A stretch of DNA of 64,000 nucleotides from Roseitalea sp. (lineage in GTDB: Bacteria > Pseudomonadota > Alphaproteobacteria > Rhizobiales > Rhizobiaceae). Positions 8,213-16,107 of the stretch are shown piece by piece. The notes under the pieces are model-generated. The model was given only the letters and a program-made list of their open reading frames with translations, was not told where the DNA came from and ran no database searches. The stretch lies in contig JAEPON010000019.1 of assembly GCA_017642895.1 (NCBI GenBank), positions 1 to 64,000 on the forward strand, written 5' to 3'. A program made the translations under genes and the position numbers. Each line of letters opens with the position of its first letter. Positions within the stretch are counted from its first letter, which is position 1.

Positions 8213-8968
8213 TCAGGCCGCCTCGGCGATGATGTCGGCATAGCCCTTGGCTTCAAGTTCAAGCGCCAGCGACTTGTCACCGGTCTTGACGATGCGGCCC
8301 TTGGACAGGACGTGCACCGTGTCGGGCACGATATATTCGAGAAGGCGCTGATAATGGGTGATGACGATCACCGCGCGGTCCGGCGACCGCAGCGCGTTGA
8401 CGCCGTCGGCGACGATCTTGAGCGCATCGATATCGAGGCCGGAATCGGTTTCGTCGAGCACGCACAGTTTCGGTTCGAGCAGCTTCATCTGGAGGATTTC
8501 GGCGCGCTTCTTCTCGCCGCCCGAAAAGCCGACATTGAGCGGACGCTTGAGCATTTCCATCTCGACGCCAAGCGTACCGGCCGCCTCGCGCACCTTCTTG
8601 ATGAAATCGGGCGTGGTCAGTTCTTCCTCGCCGCGCGCCTTGCGCTGCTCGTTCAGTGCCACCTTCAGGAACTGCATGGTCGCCACGCCGGGAATTTCCA
8701 TCGGATACTGGAAGGCCAGGAACAGGCCCGCGCTGGCGCGCTCGGCCGGGTCCATGTCGAGGATGGACTCGCCATTGTAAAAAATGTCGCCCTCGGTCAC
8801 CTCATAATCGTCGCGGCCGGCCAGCACATAGGAGAGCGTCGACTTGCCCGAGCCGTTCGGCCCCATGATCGCGGCCACCTCTCCGGCTTTGACGGTCAGG
8901 TTCAGACCGTTGATGATCTCGGTGCCATCCTCGGCGATCCGTGCGTGCAGGTTCTTGATTTCCAGCAT
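8213..8968 (-). CDS. sufC: Fe-S assembly ATPase SufC
   Basis: An ABC-type ATPase of 250 residues. Walker A is GPNGSGKST at 36-44, the signature is SGGEKKR at 148-154 (the usual SufC variant) and Walker B plus catalytic Glu is LDETDSGLD at 170-178. It drives conformational change of the SufBD scaffold in the cytosol. In this genome the sequence directly upstream has been altered by a GIY-YIG insertion, so its leader begins with a duplicated fragment of the preceding gene. Confidence 0.96.
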   Translation of the reverse strand: MLEIKNLHARIAEDGTEIINGLNLTVKAGEVAAIMGPNGSGKSTLSYVLAGRDDYEVTEGDIFYNGESILDMDPAERASAGLFLAFQYPMEIPGVATMQFLKVALNEQRKARGEEELTTPDFIKKVREAAGTLGVEMEMLKRPLNVGFSGGEKKRAEILQMKLLEPKLCVLDETDSGLDIDALKIVADGVNALRSPDRAVIVITHYQRLLEYIVPDTVHVLSKGRIVKTGDKSLALELEAKGYADIIAEAA

Positions 8969-9005
8969 GTTTCTCGTTCCCAACTCGGTCTTTTCTGTCT
9001 TATTT

Positions 9006-9029
9006 CTTCTTCACGAACAGCCCGCGCAT
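9006..9029. repeat. 24-bp direct repeat, left copy (target duplication)
   Basis: Twenty-four bases identical to 9568-9591. On the minus strand it reads the codons for MRGLFVKK, followed here by AAA TAA. This looks like the original 3' end of the 63-residue membrane-protein gene, left behind next to sufC when the GIY-YIG unit was inserted. Confidence 0.85.
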
Positions 9030-9069
9030 TTCTTTTCTCTCATTCCAAGGCGCGATCCTGTCCTTTCTC

Positions 9070-9106
9070 GTCATTCCGGGGTCGCGCAGCGGAACCCGGA
9101 ATCCAG
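9070..9106 (+). repeat. REP-like 37-bp repeat, left inverted copy
   Basis: An imperfect palindrome (ATTCCGGG at one side, CCCGGAAT at the other) that matches the reverse complement of 9490-9526 with two mismatches in 37. It is the sequence that, translated, gives the RHSGAAKRNPESR type of spurious peptide seen in many alphaproteobacterial genomes. Confidence 0.85.
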
Positions 9107-9122
9107 GGCGTAGGCGTGCCCG

Positions 9123-9461
9123 TCACATGTTCATTCCGTCCTGCCGGGCGCGAATTGCGTCCGATGGGTTGTCTCGTTCGTAGCAGCGATCCAGAAGATC
9201 GAGCCAATCGGGATTAAAGCCCTCGATCAATTCCAGTTTCCACGCACGCCGATATTTCTTCAGCTTCTTTTCCCTTGCGATGGCCTCGACGATGTTGTCA
9301 TGCCGCTCATACCAGACCAAATTCTTGCAGCCATAGCGGCTGGTGAAACCCGGCATGGTTCCATCTTTGTGTTCCTGGGCGCGGCCCCGAAGATCGCTGG
9401 TCACGCCGGTATAGATCGTGCCATTGCGTCTTGATGCCATCATGTACACCCAACCGGACAA
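9123..9461 (-). CDS. GIY-YIG nuclease domain protein
   Basis: A 112-residue protein that is almost only a GIY-YIG domain: WVYMMAS then GTIYTGV (the GIY and YIG equivalents), the R-x2-EH helix, and the conserved Glu region in VEAIAREKKLKK. It should be a small metal-dependent endonuclease of the UPF0213/YhbQ-like type. I choose a TTG start at 9461 because GGAG lies just upstream. The open frame runs back to 9551 only by reading through the flanking repeat, which encodes a spurious RNPESR tail. It is flanked by inverted repeats and direct repeats and is probably the engine or passenger of the insertion. Confidence 0.75.
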   Translation of the reverse strand: MSGWVYMMASRRNGTIYTGVTSDLRGRAQEHKDGTMPGFTSRYGCKNLVWYERHDNIVEAIAREKKLKKYRRAWKLELIEGFNPDWLDLLDRCYERDNPSDAIRARQDGMNM

Positions 9462-9489
9462 ACGCGCTCCGATTTCCCAAGCCTCATCT

Positions 9490-9526
9490 CTGGATTCCGG
9501 GTTCCGCTTCGCGGCCCCGGAATGAC
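9490..9526 (-). repeat. REP-like 37-bp repeat, right inverted copy
   Basis: Reverse-complement partner of 9070-9106 (35 of 37 identical). It overlaps the upstream part of the GIY-YIG open frame, which is why I place the gene start downstream of it. Confidence 0.85.
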
Positions 9527-9558
9527 GGCAAGGAGCCATGGCACCCAACAACAGCCAA

Positions 9559-9750
9559 TCAGTCTCCCTTCTTCACGAACAGCCCGCGCATGGCGTAGCT
9601 GATGGCGGCGACACCGCCCAGAAGCCCGGCGCTCAGATAGCGGTCGCCGAACGGGTTCCACAGATAGCCCGCCACGGTCACGAACAGGATGGTCGCAGCG
9701 CCGGCCAGGCGAATCGTGCCCGTCAGATCCCGGTCTTCATCCTTGCGCAT
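9559..9750 (-). CDS. Small two-helix membrane protein in suf operon (63 aa)
   Basis: A 63-residue protein with a charged N-terminus (MRKDEDRDL), two hydrophobic segments (about 10-30 and 38-52) and a basic tail. Its last codons lie in the duplicated 24 bases, and the insertion replaced the ancestral ending KKK-stop with KKGD-stop. Its ATG overlaps the stop of the 55-residue gene upstream (TGATG), so it belongs to the sufB transcript. The family is not one I recognise. It may be a membrane passenger of the suf operon. Confidence 0.68.
   Translation of the reverse strand: MRKDEDRDLTGTIRLAGAATILFVTVAGYLWNPFGDRYLSAGLLGGVAAISYAMRGLFVKKGD
9568..9591. repeat. 24-bp direct repeat, right copy
   Basis: Identical to 9006-9029. 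Here it forms the 3' coding end of the 63-residue membrane-protein gene on the minus strand. Outside the 24 bases the flanks diverge at once on both sides. Confidence 0.85.
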
Positions 9751-9917
9751 CAGATCCCCAAAGCGGCGCGCACATAGGGCAGAACGAACGCGGCAAAGAT
9801 ACCGACCAGCGCGCCGACGATGATGCGCTGCAGCCGGTCCGAGAACGAGGCGACAAAAGCGCCGAGCCCGCCGCACACCACGGCGTAGTAGGTTATCGTG
9901 ACCGGATCAAAGCTCAT
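9750..9917 (-). CDS. Small hydrophobic protein in suf operon (55 aa)
   Basis: A 55-residue frame, read directly from the minus strand, beginning MSFDPVTITYYAVVCGG and ending in YVRAALGI. It has two hydrophobic stretches joined by a short FSDRLQR loop, consistent with a two-helix inner-membrane protein. It starts 18 bases after sufB and its stop overlaps the next gene's start by one base. The tight packing between sufB and the next gene is the main evidence that it is real. I do not recognise the family. Confidence 0.65.
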   Translation of the reverse strand: MSFDPVTITYYAVVCGGLGAFVASFSDRLQRIIVGALVGIFAAFVLPYVRAALGI

Positions 9918-9935
9918 GGCTGCCCCCAACCCTTG

Positions 9936-11405
9936 TCAGCCAACAGAGCCCTCGAGGCTGATGCCGATCAGCTTCTGCGCTTCGACCGCGAACTCCATCG
10001 GCAGTTCCTGGATCACTTCCTTGACGAAGCCGTTGACGATCAACGCGATCGCCTCCTCTTCGGGGATGCCGCGCTGCATGCAGTAGAAGAGCTGATCCTC
10101 GGAGATCTTCGAGGTCGTCGCCTCATGCTCAAGCTGGGCCGAGGAATTGTTGGCTTCGATATAGGGCACGGTGTGCGCGCCGCAGCGGTCGCCGATCAAC
10201 AAGGAATCACATTGCGTGAAATTGCGCGCGTCGGTCGCCTTGCGGTGCACCGATACCTTGCCGCGATAGGTGTTCTCGGACGTGCCTGCCGAAATGCCCT
10301 TGGAGATGATGCGGCTCGACGTGTTCTTGCCCAGATGGACCATCTTGGTGCCCGAATCGATCTGCTGGGCGCCGTTCGACACCGCGATCGAATAGAATTC
10401 GCCGCGTGAATTGTCGCCGCGCAGGATGCAGGACGGATATTTCCAGGTGATCGCCGACCCGGTCTCGACCTGGGTCCAGGAAATCTTGGAATTGTCGCCC
10501 CGGCAGTCGCCGCGCTTGGTGACGAAATTGTAGATGCCGCCCTTGCCTTCGGCATCCCCCGGATACCAGTTCTGGACGGTCGAATATTTGATCTCGGCAT
10601 CTTCATGCGCGATCAGCTCGACCACGGCCGCGTGCAACTGGTTCTCGTCGCGCTGCGGCGCCGTGCAGCCTTCCAGATAGGAGACGTAGGCGCCCTTTTC
10701 CGCGATGATCAGCGTGCGCTCGAACTGGCCGGTATCCTTCTCGTTGATGCGGAAATAGGTCGACAGTTCCATCGGGCAGTGCACGCCCTCGGGCACATAG
10801 ACGAACGAGCCGTCGGTGAAGACCGCCGAATTGAGCGCCGCGTAGTAATTGTCGGACACCGGCACGACCGAGGCGAGATATTTCTGCACCAGTTCGGGAT
10901 GCTCGCGCATCGCCTCGGAGATCGACATGAAGATGACGCCGGCCTTGGCAAGCTCTTCCTTGAAGGTGGTGACGACCGAGACCGAATCGAACACCGCATC
11001 GACGGCGACCTTGCGTTCCTGCACGCCGGCGAGGATTTCCTGTTCGGCGAGCGGAATGCCAAGCTTTTCATAGGTGCGGCGGATTTCCGGATCGACATCG
11101 TCGATCGTCTTCGGACCGCTCTGCCCCTTGGGCGCGGCATAATAATAGATGTCGTTGAAATCGATCTTCGGATAATCGACGCGCGCCCAGTCGGGCTCGT
11201 CCATGGTCAGCCAGCGGCGATAGGCATCGAGCCGCCACTCCAGCATCCATTCGGGCTCTTCCTTCTTGGCCGAAATGAAGCGGATGATGTCTTCGCTCAG
11301 GCCCTTGGGCGCCTTGTCCATCTCAAGGATGGTCTCGAAACCATATTTGTACTGGTCAACATCGATCCTGGCGACCTGATCGATCGTTTCCTGAACGGCG
11401 GGCAT
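9936..11405 (-). CDS. sufB: Fe-S assembly scaffold subunit SufB
   Basis: A 489-residue scaffold protein, the central subunit of SufBC2D on which clusters assemble. The highly conserved central and C-terminal blocks are present, for example YVPEGVHCPMELSTYFRIN, the GCTAPQRDENQLHAAVVEL block and the SKISEDQLFYCMQRGI ending. The start MPAVQETIDQ is preceded by AAGGAGAG; the frame is open 27 codons further upstream but without a ribosome-binding site. Immediately upstream is a region with an Irr-box-like sequence, so this is likely the first gene of an iron-regulated transcript. Confidence 0.95.
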   Translation of the reverse strand: MPAVQETIDQVARIDVDQYKYGFETILEMDKAPKGLSEDIIRFISAKKEEPEWMLEWRLDAYRRWLTMDEPDWARVDYPKIDFNDIYYYAAPKGQSGPKTIDDVDPEIRRTYEKLGIPLAEQEILAGVQERKVAVDAVFDSVSVVTTFKEELAKAGVIFMSISEAMREHPELVQKYLASVVPVSDNYYAALNSAVFTDGSFVYVPEGVHCPMELSTYFRINEKDTGQFERTLIIAEKGAYVSYLEGCTAPQRDENQLHAAVVELIAHEDAEIKYSTVQNWYPGDAEGKGGIYNFVTKRGDCRGDNSKISWTQVETGSAITWKYPSCILRGDNSRGEFYSIAVSNGAQQIDSGTKMVHLGKNTSSRIISKGISAGTSENTYRGKVSVHRKATDARNFTQCDSLLIGDRCGAHTVPYIEANNSSAQLEHEATTSKISEDQLFYCMQRGIPEEEAIALIVNGFVKEVIQELPMEFAVEAQKLIGISLEGSVG

Positions 11406-11480
11406 GGCCAACTCTCCTTCCAACCAACATACATGCTGCGCTTTTGCGCCGATTGACCGTCTGATGCGGTCTTCGTCATT

Positions 11481-11494
11481 GGACAAAATAGTCC
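11481..11494. promoter_or_regulatory. Candidate Rrf2-type (IscR/RirA) palindrome upstream of sufB
   Basis: A perfect inverted repeat GGAC-N6-GTCC lies about 75 bases before the sufB start. Its place beside an Irr-box-like site suggests an Fe-S or iron sensor such as RirA or IscR, but I recall no exact consensus that it matches, so the regulator is a guess. Confidence 0.35.
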
Positions 11495-11503
11495 ATACAT
11501 CAG

Positions 11504-11520
11504 TTTTGAAAAGTTCTAAA
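11504..11520 (-). promoter_or_regulatory. Irr-box-like iron control element
   Basis: On the minus strand the sequence reads TTTAGAACTTTTCAAAA. The usual rhizobial Irr box (ICE motif) is TTTAGAA-N3-TTCTAAA, so one half-site is perfect and the other has one difference. It lies about 100 bases upstream of sufB. Irr control of suf operons is known in Rhizobiales, which fits. Confidence 0.55.
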
Positions 11521-11587
11521 GAGCGAAAATCTGACTTTTTCCGATAAGTTTTCTCTCATGTGGCGTTCCCAGCCGCAAAGGCAAGGG

Positions 11588-12730
11588 TCAGGCGGCCCGC
11601 ATTCGTCCGATCAGGGGCTTTAACGCGTCGATCAGCGCGGACAAATCGTCCCAATGCGTTTCGGGGCCGAACGAGACGCGGATCGCGCCCTCGTCGCCCT
11701 CGACACCCATCGCTTCCAGCACATGGCTCTTTCCGACCTTGCCGGACGAGCAGGCCGAGCCGGACGACACCGCAAATCCGCCGAGATCAAGCCCGATGGC
11801 GAGCGTCTCGGCCTTGATGCCGGGCACGGTGAAGAAGCTGGTGTTGGCGACGCGCGGCACGCCCGCGCCATGCACGACGATATCGGCCGCCATGCGCCGA
11901 AGTTCGGCCTCGAACCGGTCGCGCAATGGCGCCAGTTCCGAAAAACCGCCCAACCCCGCCTCGGCCGCCGCGGCCGCCGCGCCGAAACCAGCGATCAGCG
12001 CCGGTGCCTCGGTGCCACCCCGGTGGCCGCGCTCCTGCCCGCCGCCGCCAATCAGCGGCAGCGGCATCATCAGATCAGACGCGCCGGCGATCGCCCCGAC
12101 GCCCTTCGGTCCGCCAATCTTGTGCGACGACAGAATCAGGAAATCGGCCAAACCCGTTGAAAGATCGACCGGAAGACGCCCCAATGCCTGCACGGCATCA
12201 AGAACCAGAACTCCGCCGGCCTCGCGCACAATGGTGCTGATCGCCTCGGTCGGCTGGATCACGCCCGTCTCATTGTTGACCCAGTGGACAGCGACCAGCG
12301 GCAGGCCCAGCGCCTTGTCATGCGCGCCAAGCCGTTCTTTCAGCGTTTCAAGTTCGATGATGCCGTTTTGGTCCACGCCGATCCGCGTCACCGCTTCAGG
12401 CGCGAACCGTCCACCGGCCAGAAGACAGGGATGGTCGGCCGCGCAAACGTAGAGATGGCCCATGGTCAGCGGCGACCGGCCCATCGACCAGTGCGGCGTC
12501 AGCAATGTCGCGGCCGCTTCCGTCGCGCCCGAGGTGAAGACGACATGGTCGGGCGCGGTACCGACCAGCCCGGCCACCTGCCGCCGCGCGGTCTGGATCA
12601 TGGCCCGCAGGGCGCGTCCGTTCTTGTGCACCGACGAGGCGTTGCCCTCGATCGCCATTGCCGCGAGCATCGCATCGCGCGCCGCATCGATGAGGGGCGC
12701 CGAGGCGTTATGGTCCAGATAGTGCGTCAC
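11588..12730 (-). CDS. Cysteine desulfurase, NifS/IscS-like
   Basis: A 380-residue class V aminotransferase-fold enzyme distinct from SufS. The PLP lysine is K204 in SSHKIGGPKG and the sulfur-carrying cysteine is C327 in SSGSACSSGKV, on the long mobile loop typical of the NifS/IscS group. It precedes sufB in the same direction, as in many Rhizobiales suf clusters, but a gap of about 180 bases with regulatory sequence lies between, so sufB probably has its own promoter. Two desulfurases in one cluster may serve cluster assembly and tRNA thiolation separately; that is inference. Confidence 0.9.
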   Translation of the reverse strand: MTHYLDHNASAPLIDAARDAMLAAMAIEGNASSVHKNGRALRAMIQTARRQVAGLVGTAPDHVVFTSGATEAAATLLTPHWSMGRSPLTMGHLYVCAADHPCLLAGGRFAPEAVTRIGVDQNGIIELETLKERLGAHDKALGLPLVAVHWVNNETGVIQPTEAISTIVREAGGVLVLDAVQALGRLPVDLSTGLADFLILSSHKIGGPKGVGAIAGASDLMMPLPLIGGGGQERGHRGGTEAPALIAGFGAAAAAAEAGLGGFSELAPLRDRFEAELRRMAADIVVHGAGVPRVANTSFFTVPGIKAETLAIGLDLGGFAVSSGSACSSGKVGKSHVLEAMGVEGDEGAIRVSFGPETHWDDLSALIDALKPLIGRMRAA

Positions 12731-12909
12731 GGGCGCTCTTTTCCCGAAAGGTGCGGGATTTCCTTGATATTTCGGGGTCGATGGTCATATGACGGCCTCC
12801 GCGCTTGCATTCAACCTTTTCAAACCTTGAAACCGGGCCGCAAACACGCATCTCAATGCCGGCAAAGCCGCGTGCGATGGGCCACCGCCGGTTTTGCCAG
12901 GGAGACCCG

Positions 12910-13590
12910 ATGCCTGAAGTGATTTTCAACGGACCCGCGGGGCGCCTCGAAGGCCGCTACCAGCCGGCCGCCGACAAGACGGCGCCGATCGCGATGATCC
13001 TGCATCCGCATCCGCAATTCGGCGGCACGATGAACAACCCGATCATCTACAATCTGTTCTACATGTTCCAGAAGCGCGGCTTCACGACGCTGCGCTTCAA
13101 TTTCCGCTCGATCGGCCGCAGCCAGGGCGAGTTCGACCATGGCGTGGGCGAACTGTCGGACGCCGCCGGTGCGCTCGACTGGGTACAGTCGCTGCATCCC
13201 GAATCGAAATCCTGCTGGATTGCCGGCTACTCCTTCGGCGCCTGGATCGGCATGCAGCTTCTGATGCGCCGGCCGGAGATCGAAGGCTTCATGTCGATCG
13301 CGCCGCAGCCCAACACCTATGATTTCTCGTTCTTGGCGCCCTGCCCCTCGTCCGGCCTGATCATCCATGGCGAAGAGGACAAGGTCGCCCCGCCCGACGC
13401 GGTGCAGGGGCTGGTCGACAAGCTGCACACGCAAAAGGGCATTCTGATCACCCAGAAGACCATGCCGGGCGCGAACCATTTCTTCTCGGGCATGGAAGAG
13501 ACGTTGCTGGGCGAATGCGCCGATTATCTCGATGCGCGCCTGCGCGGCGAACTGGTGCCCGACAATGTCAGGAAGCTCGCCGGGCGGTGA
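12910..13590 (+). CDS. Alpha/beta hydrolase (COG2945-like)
   Basis: A 226-residue cytosolic protein. The nucleophile elbow is GYSFG with S108, the acid is probably the Asp in HGEEDKVAPP, and the base is His in PGANHFF. The HPHPQFGGTMNN segment after strand 3 is characteristic of this dienelactone-hydrolase-like group. Its substrate is unknown. I start at ATG 12910, preceded by AGGGAGA; the frame is open 35 codons further upstream without family similarity. It is divergent from the desulfurase and its end overlaps anmK by 23 bases. Confidence 0.88.
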   Translation: MPEVIFNGPAGRLEGRYQPAADKTAPIAMILHPHPQFGGTMNNPIIYNLFYMFQKRGFTTLRFNFRSIGRSQGEFDHGVGELSDAAGALDWVQSLHPESKSCWIAGYSFGAWIGMQLLMRRPEIEGFMSIAPQPNTYDFSFLAPCPSSGLIIHGEEDKVAPPDAVQGLVDKLHTQKGILITQKTMPGANHFFSGMEETLLGECADYLDARLRGELVPDNVRKLAGR

Positions 13591-14707
13591 CGCCATGTCC
13601 GGGCAGCGACAGCACGCCGCCGGTGACCGGTTCTTCGCAGCCGGTCGTCGAGGGATATGTCAGCGCCAGGCCGCGCAGCGACCGCACGGCCAGATAGGCC
13701 CAGGCCTGCGCCTCCATCATGTCCGATGACAAGTCGGCGGCCTCAGCGGTCATCACCCGTTCAGGGCCAAGATGGGCCTTCAGACGATCCACGATCGCGC
13801 GATTGTGTGCGCCTCCGCCCGAGACGATCCAGCGATCGGGCGTCATGGCCGCCGTCCGGGCACTGAAGGCGATCGACCGGGCGGTGATTTCCGACAGGGT
13901 GGCCGCACCGTCGCCCGCCTCCATGGCCGGCATGGCATCGAGCGAGAAATCGTTCCGGTCCAGCGATTTGGGCGCGCTGCGGGCAAAGAAAGGGTCGGCC
14001 AGATAGGCGTCGACCGTCGCATCGTCCGCCCTGCCCGCCCGCGCCAGATCGCCGTCCTCGTCATAGTCGCGATTGGTGTTGGCGCGCATCCACTGGTCGA
14101 TCAACGCGTTGCCCGGCCCGCAATCAAAGGCAACCGGAGGGCCGTCCGGCGCGACGAAGGTGACGTTGGCGATGCCGCCAACGTTGACGAAAGCGGCCAC
14201 GCCCGATGCGCCGATCCTCCGGGCCAGCGCCTGGTGGAAGACCGGCACCAGCGGTGCGCCCTGCCCGCCATTTTCCATGTCGTTGGCGCGCATGTCCCAG
14301 ACCGTGGCAATGCCCGTCATCTCGGCCAGTTGCGCGCCATTGCCCAGTTGAACCGTGAGCCCGTGGTCTGGCCTGTGCACCACCGTTTGCCCGTGAAAGC
14401 CGATCACGTCGACGGCCGCGCTGTCGAGACGATTGTCTTGAAGAAACCGGGCGACGGCTTCGCCATGGCGTCGGGTGATCTCGGCTTCCAGCGCCGCCAG
14501 ATCGCCGGGGCGGTCTTCGCGCCGCTCAAGGCCCGCCGCAATTTCGAGCGCCGCGCTGATGCGCTGTGCGAACGCGGCATCAAAGGCATGGGAAGCGACG
14601 GGACCGGGCACGACATGATCGCGGCCGTCGGTCTCGACCAACGCGATGTCGATACCGTCCATTGAGGTCCCGCTCATCAGGCCGAGCGCCGTCTTGATCT
14701 TGGCCAA
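13568..14707 (-). CDS. anmK: Anhydro-N-acetylmuramic acid kinase
   Basis: A 379-residue sugar kinase that converts 1,6-anhydro-MurNAc, released during peptidoglycan turnover, to MurNAc-6-phosphate in the cytosol. The N-terminal ATP-binding signature LGLMSGTSMDGID is diagnostic; VNVGGIANVTF and VSGGGAHN are further family blocks. I favour a TTG start because GGAGG lies five bases before it; the alternative ATG four codons upstream has no ribosome-binding site. It is divergent from tyrS and convergent with the hydrolase. Confidence 0.93.
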   Translation of the reverse strand: MAKIKTALGLMSGTSMDGIDIALVETDGRDHVVPGPVASHAFDAAFAQRISAALEIAAGLERREDRPGDLAALEAEITRRHGEAVARFLQDNRLDSAAVDVIGFHGQTVVHRPDHGLTVQLGNGAQLAEMTGIATVWDMRANDMENGGQGAPLVPVFHQALARRIGASGVAAFVNVGGIANVTFVAPDGPPVAFDCGPGNALIDQWMRANTNRDYDEDGDLARAGRADDATVDAYLADPFFARSAPKSLDRNDFSLDAMPAMEAGDGAATLSEITARSIAFSARTAAMTPDRWIVSGGGAHNRAIVDRLKAHLGPERVMTAEAADLSSDMMEAQAWAYLAVRSLRGLALTYPSTTGCEEPVTGGVLSLPGHGVTARRAS

Positions 14708-14814
14708 GCAAACCTCCATGAGGGCGTGAAACCGGACACGCCCGGTGTTACACGCCTTCGGCGCGTGCCGACAAGGCGCCGCCGGCCACCCTGTCTGCAC
14801 GGAACATCGTACCC

Positions 14815-16065
14815 ATGCCCGCCTACAAGTCCGACTTTCTGAACGTCCTCAATGAACGCGGCTTCATCCATCAGATCTCCGATCCCGAGGGGTTGGACGC
14901 CAAGTGTATGGCGGGGCCGATCACCGCCTATGTCGGCTATGACGCAACCGCCACCAGCCTGCACATCGGCAACCTGATCTCGGTGACGATGCTCTACTGG
15001 TTGCAGCAGACCGGACACCGGCCGATCACGCTGATGGGTGGCGGCACGTCGATGGTCGGCGATCCTTCGTTCCGCGACGATCAGCGCCAATTGCTGACGC
15101 CCGAGAAGATCGATGCCAACATTGCCGGCATCAAGCGCGTTTTCGGTCGTATCCTCGACTATGGCGAGGGCGAAACCGGCGCGCTGATGGTCAACAATGC
15201 CGAATGGCTGATGGAGCTGAACTATGTCGACTTCCTGCGCGAGGTGGGCCGGCACTTCTCCGTCAACCGGATGCTGACCTTCGATTCGGTGAAGCTGCGG
15301 CTCGAGCGCGAGCAGTCGCTGTCCTTCCTCGAATTCAACTACATGATCATGCAGGGCTACGACTTCACCGAGCTGAACCGTCGCTATGACTGCATCCTTC
15401 AAATGGGCGGCTCGGACCAGTGGGGCAACATCGTCAACGGGCTCGACCTGTCGCACCGCATGGGCGGCCCGCAGCTCTATGCGTTGACGACACCGCTTCT
15501 GACCACATCGTCGGGCGCCAAGATGGGCAAGACCGCGCAGGGCGCCGTCTGGCTCAATGAAGACCTCTTCAGCGCCTACGATTTCTGGCAGTATTTCCGG
15601 AACACGGAGGATGCCGATGTCGAGCGCTTCCTGAAGATTTTCACGCGTCTGCCGCTTGATGAAATCGCCAGGCTCGCCGCTCTGCAAGACACCCAGATCA
15701 ACGAGGCCAAGAAGGTGCTGGCGACCGAGGCGACAGCGGTTGTGCATGGGCGCGAGGCGGCCGAACAGGCCGCCGAGACCGCGCGCAAGACGTTCGAGGA
15801 AGGCGCGCTGTCGGACAATCTGCCGACGATCGAGGTGCCGGCCAGCGATTTGTCCGCGGGCACCGGGTTGTTGAGCCTGCTGGTCGCGGCCGGGCTGGCG
15901 TCATCCAACGGCGAAGCGCGCCGGCATGTGAAGGGTGGCGCGGTGCGGGTCAACGACAGCCAGGTCAGCGACGAACGCATGACGATTGATCAGGGCGCGG
16001 TCGCCGACGGCGTCGTCAAACTGTCCGTCGGCAAGAAGAAGCACGTGCTCGTCAGGCCGGTGTGA
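14815..16065 (+). CDS. tyrS: Tyrosyl-tRNA synthetase
   Basis: A 416-residue class I synthetase that charges tRNA-Tyr. The HIGH motif is HIGN at 50-53 and the KMSKS equivalent is KMGKT near residue 240. The tyrosine-binding YDFTELNRRYDC and GGSDQWGN segments are present. A C-terminal S4 RNA-binding domain (about 345-410) ends the protein. Length and order are normal. A GC-rich hairpin follows the stop. Confidence 0.97.
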   Translation: MPAYKSDFLNVLNERGFIHQISDPEGLDAKCMAGPITAYVGYDATATSLHIGNLISVTMLYWLQQTGHRPITLMGGGTSMVGDPSFRDDQRQLLTPEKIDANIAGIKRVFGRILDYGEGETGALMVNNAEWLMELNYVDFLREVGRHFSVNRMLTFDSVKLRLEREQSLSFLEFNYMIMQGYDFTELNRRYDCILQMGGSDQWGNIVNGLDLSHRMGGPQLYALTTPLLTTSSGAKMGKTAQGAVWLNEDLFSAYDFWQYFRNTEDADVERFLKIFTRLPLDEIARLAALQDTQINEAKKVLATEATAVVHGREAAEQAAETARKTFEEGALSDNLPTIEVPASDLSAGTGLLSLLVAAGLASSNGEARRHVKGGAVRVNDSQVSDERMTIDQGAVADGVVKLSVGKKKHVLVRPV

Positions 16066-16077
16066 CGTCACCGCCGG

Positions 16078-16096
16078 CCTCCCCTCAAGGGGGAGG
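16078..16096. terminator. Hairpin between convergent tyrS and asmA-like gene
   Basis: Seven-base arms CCTCCCC and GGGGAGG with a five-base loop lie between two convergent stop codons. No U-tract follows, so it is only a possible bidirectional terminator or another small REP. Confidence 0.35.
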
Positions 16097-16107
16097 AGGC
16101 ACGAATG

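Larger units (their letters stand above)
9030..9591. mobile_element. Small GIY-YIG-bearing insertion in the suf operon
   Basis: A 562-base unit (one copy of the flanking duplication included) lies between the second tiny membrane gene and sufC. It carries a single GIY-YIG nuclease gene flanked by inverted copies of a 37-bp palindromic repeat (9070-9106 and 9490-9526). It is bounded by perfect 24-bp direct repeats (9006-9029 and 9568-9591). Removing it rejoins the membrane-protein frame to a natural stop codon. I infer recent mobility from this; no transposase is present. Confidence 0.65.

Noticed and set aside
6640..8232. 530-codon plus-strand open frame
   Set aside because: Antisense to sufD and crosses the repeat region; no recognisable fold.
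9462..9551. N-terminal extension of the GIY-YIG gene
   Set aside because: These codons read through the flanking palindromic repeat (RNPESR peptide). A TTG with GGAG upstream gives a normal domain start.
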